Assembly: GCA_038503035.1 (NCBI GenBank)
Contig: JAVSML010024364.1
Location: 65,724 to 129,723, forward strand
Length of the DNA stretch: 64,000 nt
Direction: 5' to 3'
Source: Crocodylus rhombifer
Taxonomy: Eukaryota > Chordata > Crocodylia > Crocodylidae
Every line of letters starts with the position of its first letter. The first letter of the stretch is position 1. Both the position numbers and the translations under genes were made by a program. Below the pieces are notes generated by a model, which worked only from the letters and a program-made list of their open reading frames with translations, searched no databases and was not told the DNA's origin. Shown here in pieces: positions 1 to 10,099 of the stretch.

Positions 1-91
1 CATCCCCTATGTGCTCCCACCTCACTGCTGCTTACCCCAGGAGGGCCCACACAGCACACCCTGTACATAGTGTGCATAGGGAAGAGGGTGC

Positions 92-97
92 TTTATT
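92..97 (-). promoter_or_regulatory. Possible poly(A) signal (AATAAA) of the Harbinger relic
   Basis: The plus strand reads TTTATT, so the minus strand has a canonical AATAAA about 280 bases downstream of the transposase stop codon near 374. Position and strand fit a 3' processing signal for that transposase. A chance hexamer cannot be excluded. Confidence 0.35.
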
Positions 98-111
98 AGT
101 GGTGAATGGGT

Positions 112-275
112 GGGTACTGGAGGGGCTCTGTGGGTCGGGGGGAAGGGGGAGAGGCTCTATGGTTTGGAAGGGAGGGGGGATGGGGTCTGTTGTGAGGGAG
201 GGGGGAGGGGCTCTGTTATGGGGGACGGGTTCTTGTTGGGGAGGGAGAGGGGACAGGGGTCTCTGTGGAGGGAAA
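112..275. repeat. G-rich degenerate tandem repeat
   Basis: The motif GGAGGGGCTCTGT recurs with variations at about 119, 151, 179, 202 and 250 in a strongly purine-biased stretch. Unit length varies (roughly 25-50 bases), so this is a decayed minisatellite. It lies in what would be the 3' untranslated part of the adjacent minus-strand transposon. Confidence 0.5.
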
Positions 276-373
276 TATAGTACTTTTCTGAGAACCGTTC
301 ACAATGAGCATGGTGCTTAGGATGCACGGTGGGGCTTGGGTCTGTGGGTGGCTATCCAGGTGGCCTACAGCAG

Positions 374-1571
374 AGAGTTCAGAAGCAGGTGGTTGGCCAG
401 TGCCTCTCGCACCTACTACCCAGGCCCTCACTGCTGTGTGTGCAGCTTGCCCGGGGCCTTGGCTGGGGGGGTGCATCACTGTCACTGCCACCACAACTGG
501 CACTCCCAGTGCCAGGCATCCTCTGCCAGCTACACCTCCTCTGCCCAGGCCTTGCAGAAGAGCTCCTTATAGGCCTCGCAGATGTTATGCAGCATGCAGG
601 CTGCCATGATGACCTGTGGGATGTTGTCCTTGGTAAAATTGAGGAGGGCAATGGGGGTGCACCAGCGTTCCTTCAGGTGGCCAAAGGTGTACTCCACCAG
701 CACACAGATCCAGCTCAGGCACCTGTTGAAGTGTGCCTGGTGGGGGTCCACCTGGCCAGTGTAGGGCCATGTAAGCCAGGGCAGAAGTGAGTAGGCCAAG
801 TCCTCGATGAGGCTGGGTGGGACCACCACTATGCCCAACTGGAGATCCGGCAGCCCTGGCATGAAGTACCTGCTTTCTCCCAGGGCTGGCAGGGCAGAAC
901 TGTGGAAGATGTGGGCATCGTGTGCACTGCCTGCCCAGCCAGAATTCACATTGCTGAAGGCACCATGGTAGTTGATGATGGCCTGTATCACAATGGAGTG
1001 AAAGCCTCACTGGCTGTAGTAGGGGCAGTTGCTGTGGGCGGGCAGGTGACAGGGATATGGGTCCCATCCAGAGCCCCGATGCACTGGGGGAAGCCCAGGG
1101 CATGGAACCGTGTCACTCCCTCCAGAGGGTTGTGTACCCAGAGCACGGTGTACCTCAGCATGTCCTGGAGGGCACCACAGGTCTCTAGGACAGCTTCCCT
1201 GGCAGTTGCCTTGCCCAAGCTGAGGAGGTGGCCAATGTAGAGTAGGCTGGTTGGTATGGCCAGCTTGAACAGGGTAATGGCCAGTCAGGTGTCCATGGGA
1301 GGGGCTACTGCATGGTGGTCACCTGGGTCATCTGGAATGACTCCAACCATTGCTTTGTCCCGGGTGCTCTGAACAACATACAGCCACCAGTGTTGGCTAG
1401 CCAGGCAAGCCCACACATGGCAGGGTTGGAGCCCCAGAAGCACGTGGACAGCACCAGTGGTGGCATCCAGATGCATATCATTGGTGTCCTTGCTGGGGTC
1501 CCAGCAGCAGCATGGGGTCTGGGCAGCAGCAGCATGGTGGCAGGAAGCTTGAGGCAGGTGAGCCTAGCCAT
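374..1571 (-). pseudogene. PIF/Harbinger-type transposase pseudogene
   Basis: Relic of a DDE transposase of the PIF/Harbinger (HARBI1-like) superfamily, which catalyses cut-and-paste transposition in the nucleus. On the minus strand the parts run in order. An N-terminal part (1571-1305) holds the segment QWLESFQM. A helical DNA-binding segment (about 1284-1130) includes KLAIPTSLLYIGHLLSLGKA. The first catalytic Asp follows in ALDGTHIPV (about 1090-1064), the second in GWAGSAHDAHIF (about 935-900), and the catalytic Glu lies in VEYTFGHLKERW (near 665). The family's C-terminal motif DNIPQVIMAACMLHNI follows, and a frame with VREALANHLLL reaches a stop near 374. At least two frame changes break it, one near 990 and one near 1285-1305. 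All three catalytic acidic positions remain visible, so decay is moderate. Terminal inverted repeats and the usual 3-bp target duplication were not located. Confidence 0.88.
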
Positions 1572-2185
1572 GCGGTTGTGCCATGTTGGGAGGTAGCCAA
1601 GGCCAAGACTGACTTGGGCAGCAGTGGCTGGTCAATAGGAGGCACTCGGGCACCACACCACCAGTTTCAAAACAACACACAAAAACTGCATCAGCTAAAT
1701 AAATCAATAAAAATAATAGTATCCTTAATTGGAAGTATCCAAAACAGCATCAGCTGAATTAACAATGTAAACAAAAGTAGTAATATTTTTTCTTGCCTAT
1801 GCCTGCTAGTAACATGCTCAACCACTATGCATACACAACAAAAAGTTGAGTATGCACAGTAAGCTACTTGGGCCAATCTCCTTACCACCCAAGTGGCATG
1901 TAAGCAGTAGGAACACCTAAACAGTTTGAATGGATGGCAATAACCACTTGTTTAAGTGGGCATCAGGGCACCTGTACTGCCATCCCAGCCCGGGTAAAGA
2001 GCTGTTACCTAAAAGACAACAGTAACAGAGGAAACTGGGCTGCTATTCAGTGAACAGGAGGTTGAGGTTAAAAATAATGTGGCCCCCAAACCAATAAGTG
2101 TTTTGCCTCACATTACAATAAGGATAATGGTAGTGAATGTGAGAGCAAAGGAGGATGGCTAATGGGAGTAAATGCATAGAAATGG
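1572..2185. other. No gene seen; AT-rich flank
   Basis: There is no coding signal. Around 1680-1760 a short motif (CAGCATCAGCTGAAT and a near copy) occurs twice. It may mark an old transposon end, but I cannot assign it. Confidence 0.4.
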
Positions 2186-2189
2186 AAAT

Positions 2190-3060
2190 TGCCACATCTG
2201 AAGAGGGAGCAAAATTCAAAGAGCTCAATGAAATCAAGTCAGGGAGCTCAGATAATCTTCATCCCAGAACACCCAAAGAACTGGCCCATGAAACTGCAAG
2301 TCCCATAACAAGGATTTTAATTAACCTATCAAGTCATGGATGACTAAAGAACAGTAAATATAACAGAAAAGGGAAAAAAGGTGATCTGAAAAACCACAGT
2401 CCCATCAGTTGACCTCAATGCCATACAAGGTATGGAACAAATTTTAAAGGAAAGGATAATTGATAAATAGAGGTAAATGGAAAATAGGGTAAAATGCCAC
2501 ATAGATTTATGAAAGGTCAATCAAGCCAGACTAATCTGATAAGTTTTTTTGATAAGATGACTTATTTTCACACAAAGGAAATGTTATAGATTTTATCTAT
2601 ATAGACTTCAATAAACCATTTGATATCAGGCCACATGGGAAATTATTAATTAAAACTGGAGATGAGGGTGATTAGTAAATGAATTTTAAAATGGGTAAGG
2701 AACTAGCAGGAAAAAAAGAGATGAAGATGTGTTGTGTTGAAAGGGAAAATATTGCACTAGAGGGAGGTTACAAGTGGAATCCCTCAAGAACCAGTCTTTT
2801 GGACGAGACTTATTTAATGTTTTCATCAGTGACCTGGACACAAATGTATAAGTGTGTTAATACTATTTGCTAATGACAAAGAAGCACAAGGTATTGTCAG
2901 TACAGAGGAGAATTGGAATATCATATAGAAAGATCTTGAGGACTGAAATAATAGAAACAGGATGGAGTTTAATAGTTCAAAGTGCAAGGTCATGTATTTA
3001 GAAACTAATAACAAGCTGGGAGGGAGCTCATCCTATAAGCTGGGAGTTCATCAGTTGTAA
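2190..3060 (+). mobile_element. Ancient degraded CR1-like LINE fragment
   Basis: Conceptual translation in shifting frames gives reverse-transcriptase landmarks of CR1 ORF2 in the right order. A segment like SSDNLHPRTPKELA starts it (about 2240-2290). It is followed by FMKGQSSQTNLI (about 2508-2545), a palm-motif relic YIDFNKPFDI (about 2600-2630), a decayed PQEPVF (near 2785) and FANDKEAQG in place of the catalytic FADDT (about 2865-2890). Then comes EFNSSKCKVMYLE (about 2965-3003). The second catalytic Asp codon now reads as Asn, and many stops and frameshifts are present. This is an old copy without 3' terminus or target duplication. Confidence 0.75.
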
Positions 3061-3529
3061 ATTAAAAAGAAGTGGAAATACTCGCCTGTATTTAAGATTA
3101 AATTCTTTGACCATTTCTGCATCAAAATAGCAGTTTTCCACTTACACAAGCAACATTTTGGGCTGGAAATTAAAACACGGTATCTAATTCTCAGGAAAGG
3201 GAGGTTAACTGGTTTTAAGATGGAGCTTCCTCAATTTACTAAAGTATTACCTGAAATGGTTGCTCTTAATATCAGGCAACTGGACTTGATTACCCAAGAA
3301 ATCCTTACAGTCCTGTTTCTGTGTTTCTTAACATTTTAATGAAAATTTTCTGTATTCCTTTAAAAAAATATTTTTCATTAAAAAAATAACCAAAACTTGA
3401 AAACCTAATTCTTTACTGGGGACAGAAAGGGTGTATGTGTGGGGAGGGGGAAGGAGGGAGCAAAAATAATTTTTTCAGTTTCCTAAAACAAAATAATAGT
3501 TTTTGTCCTTTTCCATGACTCTCTATGGA
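3061..3529. other. No feature recognised
   Basis: AT-rich sequence with several oligo-A and oligo-T runs and a short G-rich patch near 3430-3460. No coding signal or repeat family is recognised. Confidence 0.4.
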
Positions 3530-3590
3530 AGTGCTTTGGGATCTACGAATAAAAGCTGGATATTATTATTGTTGTTGTTGTTAATCCTTA
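3530..3590 (+). repeat. Retroposon-like tail with (ATT)n/(GTT)n
   Basis: The string GTGCTTTGGGATCTACGAATAAAAGC is followed by TATTATTATT and GTTGTTGTTGTT (3561-3582). A conserved GCTTTGGGATC stretch ending in a trinucleotide run is a common terminal arrangement of old vertebrate retroposons. The exact family cannot be assigned by eye. Confidence 0.4.
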
Positions 3591-3865
3591 CTCTTACAGG
3601 GGTATGAACATCAGTCCCGGCAGTTAGGAAGTGCTCAGATTGTTTTACTGAAATAATACAATATTTATTTAATCACTTGCTTAATTACCCTGAATTAATC
3701 AAGGAATTTAACAGCAAAACAGGGCTGATGTCCCAGACCTGTGATTTCAGTGAAATAGCTTCTGCCCCTACTCATGTGATACATGCCACAGCAAAATCCT
3801 TCAGACAGCTCCTGGTAAAATTAATTCTTTCCTCCAAGGTGATCACGTGATACTTATGAATACGA

Positions 3866-3873
3866 GTAAGCAG
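3866..3873. repeat. Target-site duplication, left (GTAAGCAG)
   Basis: Perfect match to 4610-4617 immediately outside the opposite element end. The length of 8 bp supports hAT superfamily assignment. Confidence 0.85.
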
Positions 3874-4609
3874 TAGGGCTGCGTGAAGCTTCGGTCCTTG
3901 ATTCGATTCTGCGGAGATTCGGCCCAATTTGGTGGCTGAATCTCTGAATCCAAATTGAATCAGGAGACCCTTTAATCTCTCCAAATTGAATCAGAACCTT
4001 CCAAATCGATCTGGAGAGATTTGGAAAGATTCAGTGATTTGGAGACAGACACAGCTTTACAGGTTTTTTCTGCATAACTCAAGGTACCAGGCAGCTCATG
4101 AATGCTGTGATGGTGGTGTGGATGAAACATCCCACAGGAGCGCGGAGGGCTCCCCAGCACGCTCAGCAGCAGACCTGGAAGTGGATCAGAAGCACTTCTG
4201 GTATACTTCCAGGGCCACCAGGGAGCACGCAGGGGGTACCCCATGCTCTCCCAGCTCAGTGACTGGTGCCTCCTGAGTCTAGGGGGTACCTGGGGTCCCC
4301 CCACGGCCGATCACTGAACCACTTCTGGGTTTGTCACTAAGCACTCCAGGGAGGAGCTCCTGTGGGACCTTCTATCCGCCCCAGCATCACAGCGATCACA
4401 AGCCGCATGCTTGGTACCTCGAGGTATGTAGAAAATACATTTAAAGCTGTCTCTCTATCCGAATCGCTGATTCTCGGAATCAGCATCGGATCTTCAGATT
4501 TGGATTTGGCTGAACAAACTGGAGACAGTAATCCGAATCAACTAATCGAATCTCTGTACCTGATTCGGGCCAAATCCGAATCGAATATGGCCTGTTTCAC
4601 ACATCTCCA
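3874..4609 (-). mobile_element. hAT foldback element, family A (complete, 8-bp TSD)
   Basis: Non-autonomous element of about 736 bp, flanked by a perfect 8-bp duplication GTAAGCAG (3866-3873 and 4610-4617), the hAT signature. The left end starts TAGGGCTGCGTGAAGCTTCG, matching the TIR consensus TAGGGCTGTGCGAAGC. The right end is decayed. Inside are the GATTCGG/CCGAATC-rich subterminal tracts and a core with GAAGTGGA and CACTTC blocks in inverted arrangement. Compared with the copy at 28675-29449 it lies in the opposite orientation. It has no transposase coding capacity, so mobilisation must have been in trans. Confidence 0.85.
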
Positions 4610-4617
4610 GTAAGCAG

Positions 4618-5781
4618 CCAGTGTAGACTCCCCTATAAGCTGTAACCCGCTTTGCAGCCGTCTTAAATGATGATTTTAACGAGCAAGAAAATGTTTCTGT
4701 CTCACAAAAGAGAATGTCCAAGGGCAGATTTCAGCCCAAGGAGCAGGACTTCACCAGAGTATAAGCATACAGTCCCCTTGGGTAGTTCCAGTACTAGAAT
4801 TTATTTTTGTTATTGTTATTCTGTAACATTGTGTTACCAAGGCAGCCAGTGACTGACAGCTGCTTCCCTGTCGTCAACACAGCAAAACTAAGGAACTTTG
4901 ACCTCCTCCCAGGCAGTCCAAATACCCATTGCTCTGCCTTCCCAAATCCAATCAGCTGGTCACACCTTTTAACTTAACTACGGTGACTTTAATGCTGCCC
5001 GAATAATCAGAAAATGAAGTCACAGCAGCATAGTCCGGTTAGCACAGCGAGGGGTTTCTTGTCTACAAGCTACAGCCAGCCTCACTTCACACTTAGGGTC
5101 TGTCTGCAGCTGTGATTTTCTTTCCCCAGTCATTACTAGCTCAGAGCATTGCAGGCCTTGAACATGCACTTCCCACATATCTACCTGCCCTTTTCACCAT
5201 AATACCCTGCCACTGCTGAGTGCTCTGACTTCAGTGCAATAGTCAGAAGAAAATCATCAATAGGGCTGAGTGAAAGTCAGCATTGCAATCCTACAGGAAA
5301 TGCTGCTGTGATCACCTGTGATGTCCCTGCAGTATCGTGACTCCCTTGATGAGCCACTTGGCTTGGCCAGAGGGGAGTTCACGGTGCATTATCACAGATG
5401 CAGTGTGCCAAAGCAACTTGGTCTGTGCTGGAGAATGGGCACCTGATGTCTTCTGGGAGATCTTATAGCCTGTTAGGGCAGATACAATGTAAGTGCAGTA
5501 CTGAACTGATTGAAAGCAAAGGCCCAAATCGTATCCTACCTCTAGGCAGTGAAGTAGTGCTTCACCACCTAATTGGTGGAAAATTGGTAGAATTTTATCT
5601 CCTAAGCCATCTGTGTGACTACATTTGTCCTATGAGCATGCTCAGACATGATCTGCTATGGCTACTTACACTCTGTTGTGATCCTATTCTGTCTGGAAAA
5701 ATGCATAATTCTAAATCTGCAAAGCTTTACCATATTAAAACCAGGACTAGATAATCTGAGGAGAAATGGCTCCTCCTACCT
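4618..5781. other. No gene seen
   Basis: Mixed sequence without coding signals. At 5261 a TAGGGCTGAGTG string resembles a hAT terminus, but no partner end or 8-bp duplication was found, so it is not annotated as an element. Confidence 0.4.
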
Positions 5782-5870
5782 TTTAGTCCAATAGTATCGT
5801 GATTAGCACATTTACCCAGGATGCAGTTGACCTGGGTTCCAGGCCCTTTACTCCTCCTGTCTCCTAGCAA
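5782..5870 (+). repeat. tRNA-like SINE relic
   Basis: The stretch contains ATCGTGATTAGCACATTTACCCAGGATG, then GACCTGGGTTCCAGGC. These resemble a degenerate A box (GGTTAGCRCA) and B box (GGGTTCRA) of a tRNA-derived retroposon that is common in vertebrates. A similar arrangement occurs at 38040-38105. No cloverleaf is convincing, so it is not a tRNA gene. Confidence 0.4.
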
Positions 5871-6323
5871 AATGGCCTAGCTACAAGGTTAAGAGCTAAG
5901 TAGGAACAAGTTGCAGCCTCCAGCTTTCCAGTAGAAGCTGCCTTACTGTACACTCAAGAGGGTAAGACAAGTGGAGCCAGCAGGAAAGCATGCTGTGGAG
6001 CTGCTTGTTCCATGGTTCATTGAGATGGCACTGCATTCTCTTGTTCTGCAAGACGTGTTCGGCTCTGATGTTCAAATGTGTGCATGCATAACTACTCATG
6101 GTCATGCACGGGTAAAGGGAATGCACATAGTGATGTATGTTGCCTGTTTTTTGCTCCCCCTATTAGAAGTGGGACAGTTTTAGTAATATTTGTTTCTATC
6201 AAGTAATTATTGTTCCTATACACGAGCTGGGAGGCTGCTCCGATGCACTGTAATTACATTGCATCAGAGAAGACTCAATTAATTGGGTCTGCTGAAGCAT
6301 AGTAATTACTCCTTTTCCACTCC
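5871..6323. other. No gene; fragment of a dispersed repeat at 6219-6310
   Basis: At 6219-6310 the segment CACGAGCTGGGAGGCTGCTCC, then CACTGTAATTAC, parallels 7235-7290 (CATGCAGGGAGCTTGCTCC, then CACTGTAATTCC). This marks two copies of one dispersed repeat. Nothing else is recognised. Confidence 0.45.
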
Positions 6324-7097
6324 AGTGGGCACATCTACACATGCACCCAACTGTGTAGTTGTTACTGCGTAGTCATTTAGTGCTTGCCAGTAAACGCCAG
6401 TACTGTGCAGTCCTGGCATCACGTGGGTCGTTTCCAGCCCTACTGTGCAGTAGCAGCACCAGCATGGGTCATGCCCACCAATGCTATGTTGCCACAGTTC
6501 ATTGCTATGGTGATGTAGCATTTCATGTAAATGTGTATATTAATTAGGAACTGGGTAGTGCAGATCAGAGATAATCGTGCTGTGGAGTGGTGTAACTTTA
6601 AGCTGCATAATGTATACATCTACACATATTTTTAGTGTGCAGCAATAAACTCTGGTGCATAATGCACTTGTGTTTATTGCTCCCAGGTGCTGCATTTGAA
6701 TATGCACCCAGAACTGCAGCACATTGAGCCAGGTTGGAGCAGCCCCAGCTGGCAGTGAGTCTGGGGGCCAGCCTACCAGCATGGGTCTGCTCTGACGCAG
6801 CTCAATGTGCTGCAGAGGAGCTGGCTGGGGCATGAGGGCTACAGTGCAGGGCTAGGTGGCAAGCAGCCCCTGCACTGAAGCACTCTTGTGCCCTGGCGAG
6901 CCGCATCAGCAACTACAAGTGTACTACTATGCACAAAAAAACTGTGCAGCAGACAAGGACTTGTGTTTATAAGTGGTACCTTGCTGCAGACTTAATTAGT
7001 TTCCTGTGGCCTAATAAGGCCATGTGTAGCTGCTGAGACATTTACTGCAGAGCTAATTAGTCTACTCCACAGTAAGCGTGTTGTGTAGATGCACCCA
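6324..7097 (+). mobile_element. MITE-like DNA transposon (GCATCTACAC family)
   Basis: Left end reads GTGGGCACATCTACACATGC and right end GTGTAGATGCACCCA, which are inverted copies of each other. From about 6611 to the right end the interior matches the element at 28287-29553. Shared parts include CAGCAATAAACTCTGGTGC, CAGCCCCAGCTGGCAG, CAGCTCAATGTGCTGC and TTACTGCAGAGCTAATTAG. A second internal CATCTACACATAT near 6617 suggests a composite of two related copies. No target duplication was identified and no coding potential is present. Confidence 0.6.
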
Positions 7098-7234
7098 ATG
7101 AGTGCTTAAAACCACTTTAAAGTGTTAATGTGTGTGATTCAGAGGTGGCATAAATAAAGTGACAAAGCTAGGCCAGTTGTCACCAGCAGAAAATTTGTCT
7201 GTGCAGCTTCTGCCTGCAAATGAAACCCATTGGA

Positions 7235-7520
7235 CTCTTATACACATGCAGGGAGCTTGCTCCAACGCACTGTAATTCCTACTGGAGGCATGGAAACTAA
7301 TCCACTTAAGCAGCCTCCAGAGTCACGTGTTCCAATGTCCCCAGGCTGAAAAATGACGGTAGGGTAATATAAACTATAGGTCATTCTACAAGCTTTAGTT
7401 CAAAGTGCCCATTGCCATTTTTCAGCAAAGGGATTCTGATACATGTGACGTTCCAGGTGATTTTAATTAGTGTGGATCTCAGAGCTGCACTAATTAAAGC
7501 ACCTTCCTATGCCTCCCAGA
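7235..7520. repeat. Dispersed repeat copy, probable MITE relic
   Basis: Begins TTATACACATGCAGGGAGC and ends with CCTCCCAGAGCACATGCATAA, giving imperfect inverted ends. The left part resembles 6219-6310. The interior holds GATTTTAATTAGTGTGG and its approximate inverse CACTAATTAAAGC. Family unknown. Confidence 0.4.
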
Positions 7521-8146
7521 GCACATGCATAAATGCCCATTATGACTGGGGTTCCATTTGTTGTCAAAGGTGGCAGAGTGGAAGTCAGGTTGCTGGAGAA
7601 CAGAGTCACGTTAGGGAGTTAATGCAGAGGTGCCTGCTCAGAACCCAGGCTGGAAATTGAATTTCCTCTAAGATCCTTTGGCTCCAGGCAGCAGTTCTTT
7701 GGCCTCTCTGCTTGACCATTACAAACCGCAGACCACTGAGGGGACAGTGTGGCAAGACATGTCATGTTCAGTAACATTTTTTCTCACTGGGATGTGTTCT
7801 TCCGGGGAAGAGGATCTCAGGCTCTGTTGCCACTATCTTGCTTTGTATTATTTTCAGTATTTAAACATTTCCAACCCAGTACTTAGTTTGGGTGGTCGCC
7901 AGGACGTTCTCTCCTTTTGTTTCAGTGTGGTCCAGTCATTCTCTTAGTATCTTGCTGCTGATCACTTAAATATCTAGATCAAGCACCGGGTGCTTGGTGC
8001 TGAATTCTATTTTTGGACAGCACTACCAGCGTGGATAGGAAAATCTCTCTTTGCGCGGGTTGGTGGGACCTCTCTTATGGGCTGATATAGTACATGTGTT
8101 TCTGCTGAACTAGCAAGAGCTAATATATTATTTTAGAAAATCATAG
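7521..8146. other. No gene seen
   Basis: No coding, repeat or RNA signal recognised up to the assembly gap. Confidence 0.4.
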
Positions 8147-8156
8147 NNNNNNNNNN
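8147..8156. other. Assembly gap (10 N)
   Basis: Ten N bases sit between unrelated AT-rich DNA and the body of a CR1 element. The gap hides the 5' end of that CR1 copy. The N count is probably a placeholder. Confidence 0.97.
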
Positions 8157-8810
8157 CAAGATGAACATGAGCCTTCAGTGTGATGCTGCGGCTAGTAAAG
8201 CTACCAAAATGCTGACTTGCATCCATAGATGCTTCTCAAGCAAATCCCAGGACGTCATTCTCCCCTTGTACTTGGCCTTGGTGAGGTCGCAGCTGTAGTA
8301 CCATGCCCAGTTTTGGGCCCGACAATTCAAAAAGGATGTGGAGAAGCTTGAGAGAGTCCAGAGAAGAGCCACACACATGATCAGAGGTCAGGAAAACAGA
8401 CCTTATGACGACAGGCTGAGAGCTATGGGACTCTTTAGCCTGGAAGAGCGCATGCTCAGGGGTGATCTGATGGCCACCTATCAGTTTATCAGGGGTGACC
8501 ACCAGTATCTGGAGGATGTTTGTTCACCAGAGCGCCCCAAAGGATGACAAAGTCGAACGGTCATAAACTAATGCAAGACTGTTTCAGGCTGGACATAAGG
8601 AAGAATTTCTTTACTGTCCAACCCCCCAAGGTATGGAATAGCCTGCTATCAGAGGTGGTTCAAGCACCTACATTGAACACCTTCAAGAGCAAATTGGATG
8701 CTTATCTTGCTGGGATCCTATGACCCCAGCTGACTTCCTGCCCTTTGGGCGGGGCGCTGGACTCGATGATCTTCCGAGGTCCCTTCCAGCCCTAATGTCT
8801 ATGAAATTCA
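8157..8810 (+). mobile_element. CR1 LINE, 3' end
   Basis: C-terminal part of CR1 ORF2, downstream of the reverse-transcriptase palm. Frames give MNMSLQCDAA, then KLERVQRRATHMIRG (about 8343-8385), RLRAMGLFSLEERMLRGDL (about 8420-8470) and KVWNSLLSEVVQAPTLNTF (about 8627-8685), ending at a stop near 8723. The 3' untranslated region has the CR1-typical GGACTCGATGATCTTCCGAG, then GGTCCCTTCCAGCCC, and ends in TCTATGAAATTC. Stops and shifts are present. The 5' side is cut by the assembly gap. Confidence 0.9.
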
Positions 8811-9125
8811 CCTTAGAGATAGCCTGTGCAGTAGCTGTCAACCACCCTGGAGACTGAGGCATTGAGAATGGCCACTTGGGGCACCTGCATCAGCCTTACT
8901 GGCATATTTGCAGGTTTGACAAAGGCAGACAAATCAGGCACATTTAGGGGTAGCCCTGTCAGGACATGCTGGAGACATGGTGCAGCAGCTTCCTATATTT
9001 GCTATTCCTCTCTGGCATCTTGAGGATCACCTCTTACTGTGTGTGATGTTTCTAAAGTAGACCTATGCCAAAAACTAGGGAAAACTGATCCCTGCTTATA
9101 CATCCTGGGGGTAAGGGAGAGTCTG
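8811..9125. other. No feature recognised
   Basis: Unique-looking sequence between a CR1 end and a tRNA-like fragment. I see no coding signal. Confidence 0.4.
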
Positions 9126-9195
9126 TAGCTAAGTCATATGAGTTGACATCAGAGCACTTGCCTTGCAAACCAACAGTCCTGAAGCCAAGCTTGGG
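9126..9195 (+). repeat. tRNA-like fragment (possible SINE)
   Basis: Contains GTAGCTAAGTCATATGAG and, further on, CAGAGCACTTGCCTTGCAAAC with a decayed B-box-like CCTGAAGCCAAG. The string AGAGCACTTGCCTTGCAA resembles the D-arm to anticodon region of tRNA-derived repeats. Folding is poor and a functional tRNA is unlikely. Confidence 0.3.
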
Positions 9196-9300
9196 GTCTT
9201 GTGTAAACAGCCCCTTGCTGTGAAAAAGAAAACTACTGTGCTTTTTTTGTCAGTTTAAGCATTTGTCTGCTGTTGGCTAATCTCCTTTTAAGGAAATCAG

Positions 9301-9526
9301 CTTTCTATGTGCAAAGAGCACAATGATTACTTCAGCTGGCAGTGCCACAGAGAATGCAACTACTCAGAGTAGGCTTCAAACCAACATACCAATTGGTATT
9401 CAAGACCAATACCATAACCTATCAGCTATTCAGGATACTGCACCAGTAACTTTTGAAAACAGAGGGGAAATTCTTGGAACTCTACCAGTGATACCACTTA
9501 GACTTGCAGAATTGCTTAATTCTATA
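9301..9526 (+). other. Candidate internal coding exon of an unrecognised host gene
   Basis: An open frame of about 75 codons runs to a consensus donor, GTAAGTG at 9527. Upstream, a possible acceptor ends at 9300 (AAATCAG) with a branch-like CTAAT about 25 bases before it. The polypyrimidine tract is weak. The peptide has ordinary composition (ATENATTQSRL early, LPVIPLRLAELLNS at the end), unlike the transposon frames around it. The last codon is complete at the donor (phase 0). Without splicing the frame closes shortly after, at 9550. I do not recognise the protein. It could also be a chance open frame, since exons before and after were not found. Confidence 0.3.
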
Positions 9527-9758
9527 GTAAGTGTCCAGAAGGGAATTTAATATTGTTTACATATGATGGAAGCGGAGGGGGCGGCAGCAGGGGGCTTAAT
9601 GTGAAGGTCTGTAGCTCATTTTAAGGTATTATACAATAACCTCTATGTACACTACACAAAGACATGTAAATCAGGACAAAAGTATTTTTTTAAATGAAAT
9701 TAATGAATGTTGTAGTACATGTTTGATATTTAGAATATAATTTGGTATTTTTCTGGCT

Positions 9759-9975
9759 CAGGGATGGCAAACCCCCTTGCTGAAAGGAGTCATTCTGGGG
9801 TGCAAGGGGAGGGACTTCTGGTGGCAAAGGTTGGGGTTAGGGGGTGGGACTTCTGGTCCTAATATAGCAACCAGTGGGTGGGCACCTGCCAAGGGGCGGG
9901 GCTACCCATGTGGCCCTTGATGGCTTGCTAAAACTCAGTAAGCAGCCCTCCAACCACAATAATTGCCCACCCCTG
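9759..9975. mobile_element. Small hAT (Charlie-like) MITE
   Basis: A 217-bp element with inverted ends CAGGGATGGCAAAC and TTGCCCACCCCTG, close to the CAGGGGTGGGCAA terminus of Charlie-type hAT elements. Flanks TTCTGGCT (9751-9758) and TTCTAGAG (9976-9983) match at 5 of 8 positions, as expected for an old target duplication. The interior is GC-rich and non-coding. Confidence 0.7.
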
Positions 9976-10099
9976 TTCTAGAGTTTATGCAGCTGATGTA
10001 AAACAAATTGTGTTAAAAACCCAAACAGCCTCAGGACTCTATTCTTCACTTTATAGGTAAACCCTCTAAACTAAGTTGTCACTGATTAAGAGTACTTCA

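Noticed and set aside
5261..5300. TAGGGCTGAGTGAAAGTCAGC as a hAT left end
   Set aside because: No matching right terminus or 8-bp duplication was found within the next kilobases.
5782..5870. tRNA gene
   Set aside because: Only A- and B-box-like text is present. Stems do not pair and there is no terminator, so it is a SINE-type relic at best.
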